From: Merluccius polli
Taxonomy: Eukaryota; Chordata; Actinopteri; Gadiformes; Merlucciidae
Direction: 5' to 3'
Length of the DNA: 64,000 bases
Assembly (NCBI GenBank): GCA_030340625.1
Contig: JAOPHQ010005428.1
Location: forward strand, 117,001 to 181,000
Shown here in pieces: positions 32,277 to 43,584 of the stretch. Made by a program: the position numbers and the translations under genes. The first letter of the stretch is position 1. The number at the start of each line of letters is the position of its first letter. Below the pieces are notes generated by a model that was given only the letters and a program-made list of their open reading frames with translations, had not been told where the DNA came from and ran no database searches.

Positions 32277-32970
32277 ACTAACACAGGTGAAAGCAGTGAG
32301 CCTCTAATATAGTCTAGGTCACATGATCAATCAAGTAATAGGTAGCACGTCTTGAGTGCACCATATTCCAGAAAACATAATAATAATAATACATTCAACA
32401 AGAAATAAATATGAAAAAAATATATATAAATGTGCACAAGCATGCTATGGCAAAAACATCATGACACTATCATCAAGTATAAAGCACCATCATACAGTCA
32501 TGTGATCAGTACCAGAGGCATCTTAGTTCGTTCATATCAGGTGATACAGAAAAATAGAAAAATAGAAAGTTAGAAAAAATCCATCCGATGTCACCAAAGT
32601 AACAGGAAACAGAGATCTCGAAGTAATGGTACATATGTTATAAAACCATGAGCTTGGAGAGAAATGTCTTTTTCTAACTTTCTATTTTTCTATTTTTCTG
32701 TATCACCTGATATGAACGAACTAAGATGCCTCTGGTACTGATCACATGACTGTATGATGGTGCTTTATACTTGATGATAGTGTCATGATGTTTTTGCCAT
32801 AGCATGCTTGTGCACATTTATATATATTTTTTTCATATTTATTTCTTGTTGAATGTATTATTATTATTATGTTTTCTGGAATATGGTGCACTCAAGACGT
32901 GCTACCTATTACTTGATTGATCATGTGACCTAGACTATATTAGAGGCTCACTGCTTTCACCTGTGTTAGT

Positions 32971-32999
32971 CTGAGGAAGGGTCTGCGAGCCCGAAACGT
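32971..32999 (+). ncRNA. Hammerhead-like core, right arm
   Basis: CTGAGGA fits the CUGANGA core, followed by a G/C hairpin and CGAAACGTT. The hairpin differs in sequence from that at 15084-15114 but keeps pairing, which hints at a conserved stem. The base after GTT does not restore the expected stem III pair, so activity is doubtful. Confidence 0.3.
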
Positions 33000-33078
33000 T
33001 ACTCCCTTTGGGTGATAATAAATTATCTATTGCTCTGGAGCTTTTTTGTTGGTGTGCGGATTTTTCCCTTTTCTAACA

Positions 33079-33526
33079 TTTTATATTTTACTCACTAACT
33101 ACAAATAATATACGATATAATATTTACCTTGCTCATTTAAAAAGAGCCCTAGTGCCAGCCGCCACTGTATGAAAGTGAGCTGAAAAGCTTTAGAGATAGA
33201 CACGTGAGAAATACAATATATTCAGATACAAAAATAGGGATTATTTGCTGGGGATGATGTTGTTAAAAGTCATCACGAAAATGACATAAATTGCCACAAC
33301 ATTACCACTAAATAACAATACCTACTGGAACAATAGACTAAATGTCAGGATGCCAATATGTAGAAATATTAAACTGACTGACAATTATATCAGGAACATT
33401 AATTATCCATATAACTTAGATGACCATAGTATATATATATATATATATACTATGGCAATGGCTGTTTGAAGACCAGAGTGACGCTTGAGGCTTTTTGAAA
33501 GGATAACATAAATATGTGAAAGCGTG

Positions 33527-33566
<40 letters not shown>

Positions 33567-33827
33567 GCACGCTTAAAAATAGTTGAGTGCATTCTCAGAC
33601 TGAAATAGACTCAACACAAAGGAGGCAGGCAGCCTATCTGGAGATAAGCGCACGTTTACCTTTCAATAAGCAAGGGAAGAATGCGAGATAACATCACAGC
33701 TTCTCATATCAGACTCATGGGATGAAATCTCTGTCATCTATCCACTGCTGCAGCCACTGATTTAAGTTCACCGTCAGCAGCCGTAATAATAATAATTAAA
33801 ATAATAAAATAATAATAATAATAATAC

Positions 33828-33859
<32 letters not shown>

Positions 33860-33954
33860 ATAAAATAAATAATAATAATAATAATTAAAACAAAACAAAA
33901 AAAACAACCATAATAATAAAAAATAAAAATAATAGCTGCATTCACTGAGCCACT
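33079..33954. other. Spacer between duplication copies
   Basis: AT-rich DNA with (TA)n at 33430-33450 and 33830-33855, (CA)n at 33530-33565 and (TAA)n-like tracts at 33785-33930. No coding frame with recognisable motifs on either strand. Confidence 0.6.
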
Positions 33955-34150
33955 ATCTGTATACAGACTTCAATGGACCTTCTTTCCGCGACCTGGGCAA
34001 TGAATCCGCATCCAATAAATGTCTCACCTTTATACAGGTGACTATAGTGATAATAAAGCCCAGGGGGCGGGGGGCAGGTGTAGGACCACGTGGTGCAACC
34101 CAGCGGTGACCTCGGACAGGTGACGACGCCTACAGACATGTAGCCCATAG
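33955..34150 (+). repeat. Direct repeat flanking the spacer, right copy
   Basis: Second copy of 31583-31825; followed by unique sequence to 34586 with no recognised gene. Confidence 0.75.
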
Positions 34151-34586
34151 ACATATAGACGCCTCATAGACTGACGCTGCCTGTTGGAGCTGACGTATCA
34201 GCGCGGCCGCCATCTTGTATGGGTCCCCAATGCGCCCCCAGTGCATTTATTTCTACTGAGGAAGGCGTATCCCCAACTACAATAATAAGCATAACTCCCC
34301 GAATTTTACCGGATTTTCACACGGTTTGGTTTGTTACAAATGGCAGAGATTTATTTATGATACAGGACGAATTAATATTTTTTTATTTTTTTAAAAATAA
34401 GAATTATTGTTCTATCTTACTTGTGAAAGGTAATCCCACGCGATCTGGTGTCAATACTGCGCCGTAAGCTGCACAACATACTGGCATAGCTCTCCCGTTG
34501 ACTCCTATGCTAGACTAGAGTGAGGAGACCCAACCAATATGGCGGCGACGCTGGGTTACGTTCCAGCACGTCATGAGGCGTCTACG

Positions 34587-34742
34587 CATGGCCGGATCTA
34601 CCATATGGGCAACCTGGGCATTTGCCCAGGGGCCCTTGAGCCGAGAGGGGCCCTTTGCGATTGGGTGTATATATATTCCCCCCCCTCCCCCCGCTCAACA
34701 ACCGCGCAACTGAAATGCTCCGCCAGCACCCCGCCCCACCCC
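34587..34742 (-). mobile_element. Truncated hAT MITE (relative of 10185-10497)
   Basis: CATGGCCGGATCTACC through TGCCCAGG, GGGCCCTTTGCGATTGGG and CGCTCAACAACCGCGCAACTG matches the reverse complement of the 10185-10497 element. The far end is missing. It abuts repeat R1 at 34757. Because its orientation and position differ from copy 1, it is an independent insertion. Confidence 0.65.
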
Positions 34743-35199
34743 CAATTTGTTTCATACCTGGTTCATTCAGAATGTGAAATAACTCGTGCAGAGCCCACCA
34801 CCTAGTGGTGATAATGAGTAATTGCATACTAGTCACACGTATCTCCGCATGTACGCAGGCCTCTTGTCCATCACTGGTTATTTCTGTGTTATCTTGTGAA
34901 ATAAATGCCAAGCCCATGAAATCAGTTGTATGTCAAAACAACACGGATGTTAGAAAGGTATTGTGTGCCAATCATTTTTATTCAAAAACACACATATTTG
35001 TTTATTTGTCAGGGACAATGCAAAAAAACAATAAAGACAATAAAGATGTCTTACATACAAGGTTTCTAGCCAAAGCTATTTGCGACCCCTGTCCCTGGTT
35101 AAGCCTTGCAAAAAAAGGAAGTCACAGTGAGTAACATTAGGCTATAAAATACAGGTTTAAGAATATAACAGTTAAAAGAAACAGAGCGAGAGAGAGCGC

Positions 35200-35205
<6 letters not shown>

Positions 35206-35262
<57 letters not shown>
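35206..35262. repeat. (GT)n next to the granzyme stop codon (copy 2)
   Basis: A GT run of nearly 60 bases ending four bases from the stop codon of the protease gene; in copy 1 the same site has only about 12 bases (10861-10874). Confidence 0.9.
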
Positions 35263-35264
<2 letters not shown>

Positions 35265-35265
35265 A

Positions 35266-37336
35266 TCATTGAGTTGCAGATGTTTCAGACAACGCTGGTT
35301 TCCGCATTGTCTCCTTTATCCACTCAATGTGCTGTTTGGAAAGAAAGGTGTACACTCCTGGTTTCGTATGAGGTCTGCAACCCGTGGCACCAAAAGAAGT
35401 GACTCCTACTTGCACTTTGTTGCACAACAGCGGCCCCCCAGAGTCTCCCTATAGAGAAAAAAAAATTAATACATTTAAAATCATCTGCAAGTAAGCCCTA
35501 CCAAATCTGATACAACAAATTGAAGCAATATAATATCATATGTAAGCCTAGGCTTATATGTAATATATAATCAAAAAGTGCAATTAGTTGATAAAGATTC
35601 CGAAACTTGATATCAAGTTTCACGAAAGTTGATCCATTTTCAAAAACCTGATATAAAATAAAATGATTAAATGTTGAAACGGCTTGCCATACATGTTGGT
35701 ATAATTGACATTATAGATAATCAGACATACCTGACAGGTATCCTGGTTTTTATTCTTTCCTTGTGGTCCGGCACACACCATGTCGGGAGTGATGTCAGGA
35801 TTCCAATATGTGGACGAGTTGCATGTTTCTCTTCCCATAACATTGATTTTGGCGGACTTCAGAACATCAGACGTTGTATTCGTATTGTCGAAGTACCCCC
35901 AGCCGGCCACCCGGCATGTGGTACCTTCATTAGGGTCTTCGATTACATCGGCCAAAGGCAAATACTTTACTGTGTTGGTCTGTTTCACCTCTTTTTTGAG
36001 CTGCATCAAAGAAAGTACAATGCAACATTTACCATTAATACTGTCACAGCAATGGGTACACACTCCTTATATATGTTGGACGTGATCTCAGTGGCCATGT
36101 AGTATTCAGAGTAATCAGCTCACCTTAAGCAGCTGCAGATCATGGTTGTCTGTGTCGCTGTCATATTTGGGATGGGGATAAGTCTTCACAACCTTCCGCA
36201 CCTGAACAGACTTCTTATCCTCATTCTGGCTCTTTTCAATAGAGTGCACCCCAAGACGCACCGCAGTAATGCTGGCAAATAATCCAAAACAAGGTTTACT
36301 GATGAATACCAAACAAAAGTGTGCAAAAAGAAACAACTAAGCTCAACTTTCTACAGCAATACTTGGAGGTGCTGTCGGTAAGATTTGAGACTTGAACAGA
36401 AAGAGCAGAAGATTTTGAAAACAACCCAAGAACTGTACCCTCTCTCTCTTCATCCTCCCTCCCTCACTACCTTTCTCCACCATAAAGAAGTGTTGCGATC
36501 ACCCACCTGTGATTGACAGGCAAGATAGACTTTGTCCGAAATAACTCACTACATAGTGAGGGATTTTGGACATTTTGGACAGAAATGAGCCAAGAACACT
36601 GCGGTCTAAATCTAAATGGTCTCATACAGAGGCAGGCGCAGTCAACCTTAACAGATATTCTCATAGCACATCTCACTCATTAATAACTGACTGATTGCTA
36701 GGGTCATTCCTAACAAATTACACTCAAATAGCTCTTCGATCTTCCCTACAGCACCTCACCTGCAGAACCTCACCTACAGCTACAACCAACAACCAACACT
36801 GTTCATAAAGCACATGTGATGATAAGCAGAAGTGTATTATTGGATGAGTGATGTGAAATTCCTACTCGGTACAGTGGGCAGCAGTCAGCACCCATCTAGA
36901 GCTGAGGAGGGTTCCTCCGCAGACGGGCTCTCCGCGGTGCAGCAGGAGAACCATGTAGGGCATAGAATGAGCCTTCACCTCCTTCCCTCCAAAGATCTCA
37001 GCCTCACCACAAACACCTGTAGTTAAACACAGCACCACTGAAAGATGTCTACCATCATCATCCATAGAAAACATTAAAACAGTTTGTCCATAATAGTTCT
37101 TACTCCTCTCTTAACAGGAATGTTTGACTCCCAGCATAAAGTTTCTGGGTTCAAACCCCAATCTGAAGGCATCCTTGAGCAAGATGCTCTAACTAAATAG
37201 TAAATAGTATATGAATACAAAAAAAAATGCAAGAAATGTTAAATATACAGAACATGTAGTTGGTCTACTTACATGACTGGACGTAGAGGAGGACCAAACA
37301 GACGGTTGTAAAAAGAGCGAGGCATGAGCACGCCAT
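35266..37336 (-). CDS. Granzyme A/K-like serine protease (copy 2)
   Basis: Five exons: 37273-37336, 36866-37016, 36124-36271, 35731-36000, 35266-35448; 271 residues, with the same borders and phases as copy 1. It has a signal peptide, a CGEAE propeptide, IFGGKEV at the mature N-terminus, His69, Asp116, Ser214 and the S1 Asp208 (DTCQGDSGGP). Differences from copy 1 cluster in exons 3-5: IEKSQNEDKKSVQ with two extra residues, DVIEDPNEGTTCRVAGWGYF, and GVTSFGATGCRPHTKPGVYT. The last segment is closer to the usual granzyme A/K TSFG motif than copy 1's TAFG. Exons 1-2 are nearly unchanged, so substitutions concentrate in the substrate-facing half. Both copies appear functional by frame and splice sites. 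A tryptase-type cytotoxic-granule role is inferred from the family. Confidence 0.88.
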
Positions 37337-38383
37337 AGCTCTTTGTTTCTGAGGCTCAAATAAAGGCTTCACTGAAACACAAGATGCATGCGTGTCTTAT
37401 ATGGCGAGTTCAAAGGATGTGGTCTCACCACAAGGAGACCAATGTGCACTCATGTTGATGCACACATCAACATGCATGTTGCATGCACCTACACGTGTCG
37501 TTTTACACAGAATTACATGTGAAATCATATGTGGTCAGTCAACGATAAAGGGAGGAAAATGTAATATGAAACATTCCATTTCCAGCTATCTATATCTATA
37601 CAATATTCTGTATATTAGCTTCAATGCTTTATTGCCATCGCAGACAACATGTAAATGTATCACAGAAGCACTTTGGAACACACACACACACACACACACA
37701 CCAGAACACGTCCCCTCTAAGAGAGCTCTGCATGGCTCACATCAAGAAGGTTCTGGGTTTGAACAAAGTTTGCATGTTCCCATCTGGTTCATCCCACTCA
37801 AAAATACACGTTAGCTTAGCATCATGAAGTCAGCCCCATATTAAAACATACTTGAGCCAAAAGTAGCAGTACTACAGCTTGGTTGGTTATTAAATGGAGG
37901 GCAGTTTCCACACAGCTCTCAGATCAGATCCCCTGAGGAGAAGGGCTGTGTGTCTAGTGGAGGTCTACAGGGTCCAGACGTGAACACAGTCGTCTGCTCC
38001 GGCAGAGAAAAGCCTGGAAGCAGAGTCTGGACTCAGGGCCAAGTGCAGGACTCGGTCTGTGTGACCTGGAAGAACAAACAATCAAAGTGTGTTTCATGAT
38101 GCCTCACTGAGTCTGGCATATCTTACCTCCGCTGCATCTCTATTTATTCTCACTTTTTGATCATGGAGATGAATCATGCACCAAAAGTTTAACTAGGGCC
38201 ATAAGTCAAGCCATTCGGGGGTATGGGATATCTAACTATAAATGGAGGAGTCTCTGTACGTCTGTCCTTCGATTTTCTCGACAACCGTTCATCTGATTGA
38301 TTTCACACTTGCCGGTTGTATAGCTGAGGACCTAAGGAAGTGTAGTGTCGAATGTGAAGTTGTTTGGATGAGCGTTTTGAATG

Positions 38384-38640
38384 AGCATGAGCACGCCATA
38401 GCTCTTTGTTTCTGAGAACTTTACTGAAACACAAGATGCATGCGTGTCTTATATGGCGAGTTCAAAGGATGTGGTCTCACCACAAGGAGACAAATGTGCA
38501 CTCATGTTGATGTGCACATGCATGCACCTGCACATGTCATTTTACACAGAATTACATGTGAAATCATATGTGGTCAGTCAACGATAAAGGGAGGAAAATG
38601 TAATATGAAACATTCCAGCTATCTATATCTATACAATATT
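38384..38640 (-). pseudogene. Granzyme promoter and exon-1 start relic
   Basis: GAGCATGAGCACGCCAT (reverse complement of the granzyme start codon region, ATG at 38397-38399), then a shortened 5' UTR, the ATATAAGA block and upstream sequence almost identical to 37334-37610. Only about five codons of the signal peptide remain. It is a partial local duplicate of the granzyme 5' end inserted between cdc20b exons. Confidence 0.75.
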
Positions 38641-38862
38641 CTGTCTACTACACTACAAATAGCGGTGACAGTGGTAGTGATGTCCATGATATAACTGGAA
38701 CTGGGGGTGAGGTGGGGAGGTTGATAGTAATGCTGGTGTGGTTTATGCCGGTGTAGTAGACATACAGGAATGAGTCACATGTGGCGCCACACATGGTGAT
38801 GTTGTAAGCGTGGTCCACCTCCCGCATCGAGGCAGATACGTTCCATGTGACGGTTACATGAG

Positions 38863-39185
38863 TGTGGCAGGGTCGTCCGGCCACACGCCACCTAAGTGGC
38901 TTTCTTCCTGGGGCCCTCCGACACAGGACACGGGTAGATGTTGTTCAAAGGTGTTTATTGGAGTTTCAGGCCAGATGTTATTCGCCGAGCTGATGGTACA
39001 ACATGTCATGACAGTGGCTCCTCCTGGAGTGTGTGTGTTGATGGCTGGTTTATCCTGGGTGCCATGATTGCTCATGCACCACAGGTGTGCAGCCCCACCC
39101 AGCCAGAGTCCAATTAGTCCGACTCAGGCCAGGTGAGGCTGTAAACCAGCCATCAACAACACACACTCCACATAAACCCTCCGCA
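38863..39185 (-). mobile_element. Solo LTR
   Basis: Reads, on the minus strand, as the same LTR family as 54381-54703 (TGCGGAGGGTTTATGTGG at the start, CGACCCTGCCACA at the end), 323 bp. Flanked by the 5-bp TSD ATGAG (38858-38862, 39186-39190). No internal region remains, so it arose by recombination between two LTRs. It lies within a cdc20b intron. Confidence 0.85.
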
Positions 39186-39512
39186 ATGAGCTTTGGACAA
39201 AAGCAACTTACAATAAGTACATTTGTTAGGAGAAAGTGCAACAGTAAACCGCTATCAGTAGTGGTTTTGGTAATGGATTTGATAATGAAGCGTTGACACA
39301 TCGCTCTGAAAAGAGCACCGAGGGGATAGACAAATGCTGATTTTCGACATGGTAAAGTGTGTGGGGGGGTCTGAACAGTCTAATTTTAAAATGTGAATCT
39401 CGTATAATAGCTGCGACCCCCTGGCTTCAACAGAACAAAAAAATAGCTTTAATGCTTTATCGCCATCGCAGACAATAACACGTGAATGTATCGCAGAAGC
39501 ATTTTGGAACAG

Positions 39513-39545
<33 letters not shown>

Positions 39546-40242
39546 CTGTCAGCACATCTGGCTGCAAGCATCAGAACACGTCCCCTCTAAGAGAGCTCTG
39601 CATGGCTCACACCAAGAAGGTTCTGGGTTTGAACAAAGTTGTTTGGATGAGCGTTTTGAACGGGCACTGCACTAGTTAAACCAAACTTTGACCAGGTTAT
39701 TTAACTTCCAGCTGGTGGCTCTTTCCCAGGGAGTCTGGATGCTCAGCAGCCCAGCAGCTGATGTTGTGGTGGGGGAGGCCGTGACCGCAGACCAGGACCC
39801 TCCTCTCCTCCACCCACAGCAGAGAACAGATCTGAAGAGAAGCATCCTTAACTTTAATGTTGAACTTTATTGATCTCAGATGGGGAAATTCGGGTTCAAT
39901 TCAAGTACAAAAATAAATTAAATAACACAAAAAAGGTAAAAACAATAAAACTACAAAAAATATACCGGAAATATATAAATACAACACATTACAATGAGAT
40001 AATGGTCGGGATAGGAGTGAGCTAATCCAACTATTTCCTGGAATTGTGTCATACAATGACTTTGGCAAGTCTTTAGTCATCTCCCTACACACACACCAAA
40101 TTCCCTTCTATGTTGTCCTCATTTGTCTCATTTGTACCTGGGAGCTTGTTGGGTAAGAGTTGACGCATGAAGCTGATTGGGTGTCCCAGATTTTCAGCTC
40201 TCCGTCTCGCCAGCCTCCTCCTGTAGCAATCACATGCCGTTG

Positions 40243-40318
<76 letters not shown>
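40243..40318. repeat. (CA)n invading a cdc20b exon
   Basis: A pure CA tract of about 75 bases directly abutting the QRHVIATGGG exon, where the WCPW-type sequence of the preceding part of the blade would be expected. The same CA tract is the junction of the copy-1 deletion. Confidence 0.85.
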
Positions 40319-40320
<2 letters not shown>

Positions 40321-43138
40321 AAGAGTTAGAGAGAGCTTTTTGGAGCAAGGTTACAGTAATACAGGTCACTGACTCTTCACACACACATGTGGAGAGTGGA
40401 GAAGGAATATCCAGTCAAGCTCAACTGCATACTTGAAGGCAAATAACTGTTATCAGGAAGAACCTACAAATACATGCATCTCCATTTTGAATCAAATGTA
40501 ATTTTTTCGCCAGTATCATTTGTATTACTTCGCTCTCCTGCAGGAACTTACCTTCACGGCGCTGGGCTGTTTCATCGTCACCAGCGGCTGTCGCTGCAGC
40601 TTTGCCAGCTTGCATGCTGCGAAGTCACCGTCCCAGATGGAAAGACGGCCGTCTTTGGAGCCACTGGCCAGCCGGTCCTCTCCGGGGGACCACTGCAGAC
40701 TGCATACACTGCCCTGCTGAACTGCTGCGCCCACCAGCGGTTTGGGAGCCCGCGGGTCGTGGTGATGGATGTGTCCCAGAATGGACCCACTTCATCCATG
40801 TCGGGAGGCACACGGTGATGATGTCATTATTGTGAACCTCACCATGCGACATAGTCAGGAACCCTGCAAAAACCCCAACTATATACCATATATATCTACA
40901 TGCTATACCATAGCATTTCTCATGCTTCCTGTTTAATACATATAACTTGTTATACTCATTACTACTGTATTGTATTAGTTAGGGCGTTATGGAATGCAAG
41001 GGATAGGAATGTCAGTGGTAGTGGAAGGGCTTGTGTGCACACACACACACACACACACATGCATGCACACATGCACACACTCACACACACACACACACAC
41101 ACACACTATGGGGGGTGAGAAGGGTCACGGGGGACTAGACACATGTACGTATGTTCGTGTGACTATTTAGTACAAATCAGCCATGCAGACCGCACGTTCG
41201 TGCGGTTTGATCTGTTTTCGTCATTTTGTTTTATCTGTTTTCGTCATTTATGTAACCTTAAATGGACTAGATAGATCTTTCCAGGTAATCAATCAATGAA
41301 ACTAGGATAATAGGCCTATTCATAATTATAGGCTAATAATATTAGTCCATTATTGATCATTTTTTGTTTTAGCTGTATTGTCATTCATGTTGTTTTATTT
41401 TCATTTTTATTGTTTTTAAATCCATTCAGGCTCCTCTGTGTTATAGGAATAAAAAAAACACGTACGTACATGTGGCTAGTACACCGTGACCCTTCTCACC
41501 CACCATACACACGCACACCCACACACACATCTCACCTGCTTAAAATGTTTTGCTTCCAGGAAAGAGCGGACACCACAGACAGATGAGACCACAGACACAC
41601 ACCCCACCGCTCTAGCTGTCTCTACATCTCACAGCTCAACCGGGGGAGAAAAGACCACAAACCACTTTTCAGATATATGACTCCTTTTCACACGCCAGCC
41701 CATCCTCCACCCTGTTACTGAAAATGACATGCATATATTCTATATTCAATACTATATTAACACTTTAGCTATATAGCCCCTTAAAAACAACATGTACAAA
41801 TTGCTTTGACATGCACAATAAGAGAAAATTACTTTAAAATAGTAGAATAAAAACAGTGGAGCAACAGAAGCAGGGAATGCTAACAGGAGGACACAAGTGG
41901 AGGGAGAGAAGCAATCAACACATACAATTAAAGATAATGAGGAAGTAAAATGAGACATTAAAGACAAAAAAGGTATAAGGACAGTATAAGGATTAAAATG
42001 AAATAAACATGAAAAAGTAATCATAAAATTCAAGTAAGATTAAAAAGATAAATAAACATGATCCTAAATGAGCCTTATCTACCTGTATCTGCCCCTGCCT
42101 GGTCCCAATGCTCAGCACTCGACCATCGCTACTCCAGCAGAGAGAGGAGACGGCCCGCCTCGGCCAACAGGCTCTCCCTGGCTGGGTGTGTGTGGGTGAG
42201 TCGGGTCCTGGGTGTGTGTGTCCCTCCAGTGACTGTGTTTCTGAGTTCCACAGGTGGACGTCTGAGCCCAGGGCCAGGGCGATCAAGCCAGTACAGCTGC
42301 AGGCCAGGAGGTTTGAGTCTGTAAAGAGAGGAAGAGAGAGAGAGAGATTGAAAAAGGAAAATAGGCACAAAATAAATGTGTCCATACTCCATTGAATAAC
42401 TTCAAAACACGTATAGTTTAAATATATAAATACATATATTTTATGTATTTAACATAACAAAGAAGATTAGGAAGAGGACCATTATATTGCAGGGAGTAAC
42501 ACGATTTTATTTTTACCCTTGTCCTTGTTTGAATAAGGTATTACTGGTAAGTCATCATTTGAAAGTTGTTTTAAGCTTGTGTATGTGTGTGTGCGTGCAT
42601 GTGTGCCTGTGTGTGTGTGTGTGCGCCTGTGTGTGTGCATGCGTGTGCGCCTGTATGTGTGTGTGTGCGTGCACCTGTGTGTGTGCAAGCGTGTGCGTCA
42701 TGGTTTCAAGAGAAATCTCGTTGGGGAGGAATCAGTGACTAACTAACAAACAGCTTAACTAATACTACATTTTTTCGCGCACAACAGAAAGTATGCCGCT
42801 GTGAGTCAAACTTTACACCTTCTGGCGGTTGAAGCCGGACGAACATGTCACTGTTCGTCTGTGCAAATGATCAGGTTTTCGTGTTGGACCACTGAAACTA
42901 GTGTGGGAGTGGTTCTCCCACACTAGTGATGTGATCTGGCGTACACAGCATTCCCATAGTATATCTTTTGTCAATTTTGCACTGCATGAATAAAATGTGT
43001 TAATTCCTGTCCTCCACTCTCGGCTGTGACACGCTAACTTAGCTCCTGGGATGAATAAAGCACATCTTACATACAGACCCCTCGGCACTATCAAGGCTGA
43101 TTCTTAAAGGAACGTTGTGTGTGTATTATGGTCCACTG

Positions 43139-43584
43139 TAGGGATGGGAATCAATACAATTTTATTGATACCAATTCCATGATCTATTCTGCTTATCGAT
43201 CCAGTTCTTTATCGATTCCCTTATTGATTCCTGATCTGTGTCTAAAAAAAGTAGGTCTAGGGTGTTTTTTTCTTTGGGTGAATAGCGCTAGTCCTGCGGT
43301 GAAATTTCAGTCGATAAAAACGCAAACACATTCAGAGAGGATTTGCTGTTTTGGTGCTGGTGATTTTCCTTTGGCGCTGGCCAAAAATTCCTCTATGCAG
43401 AAATGTTTTTACAAGCATTACAAGTAGCACTGTTGTCATCTATCCATCTATGATGACTCCGTCATTGTTTTGAAGCTGTTGAAAAAACATGCCGGCATCG
43501 ATAAGAGGAATCGATAAACTTGGAGGCATACGATTACGATGGATCGGACAATCAACTGAAACCGGTTCTCGATTCCCATCCCTA
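43139..43584. mobile_element. 446-bp hAT MITE
   Basis: Ends TAGGGATGGGAATCAATA and CGATTCCCATCCCTA; near-perfect 8-bp TSD GTCCACTG/GTCCAGTG (43131-43138, 43585-43592). Subterminal ATCGAT/AATCGATA repeats. No coding sequence. 42735-43130 holds no gene. Confidence 0.82.

Larger units (their letters stand above)
32171..33078. mobile_element. Large near-perfect inverted repeat, Penelope-like
   Basis: Arms 32171-32578 and 32669-33078 are almost identical inverted copies of about 410 bp around a 90-bp centre. Each arm ends outward with CTGAGGAAGGGTC, GAGCCCGAAACGTTAC, AATAAATTATC and GTTGGTGTGCGGATTTTTCC. The same style of tail occurs at 14900-15774, although the sequences otherwise differ. No coding sequence. 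It could be two truncated copies integrated head to head, which Penelope-like elements are known to do. Confidence 0.6.
37965..42318 (-). pseudogene. cdc20b: cdc20b-like WD40 gene, partial (copy 2)
   Basis: Six exons seen: 42083-42318 (LLACSC...GQIQ), 41536-41634, 40552-40791 (GHIHHHD...PSAVK), about 40138-40240 (QRHVIATGGGWRDGELKIWD), 39705-39831 (ICSLLWVEERRVLVCGHGLP) and 37965-38065 (GHTDRVLHLALSPDS, ending VHVWTL and a TAG stop). The last three complete the Cdc20-type propeller and are absent from copy 1. Lesions: in the second exon the Trp of LWDVE is TGA; the 39705 exon ends GGAAG followed by TT, so its donor is lost; the 40138 exon runs upstream into a (CA)n tract (40243-40318) that replaces the start of its blade; the 40552 exon has the same acceptor problem as copy 1. 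The gene next to a granzyme A/K-like gene fits vertebrate synteny, but this copy is very likely non-coding. Confidence 0.74.
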
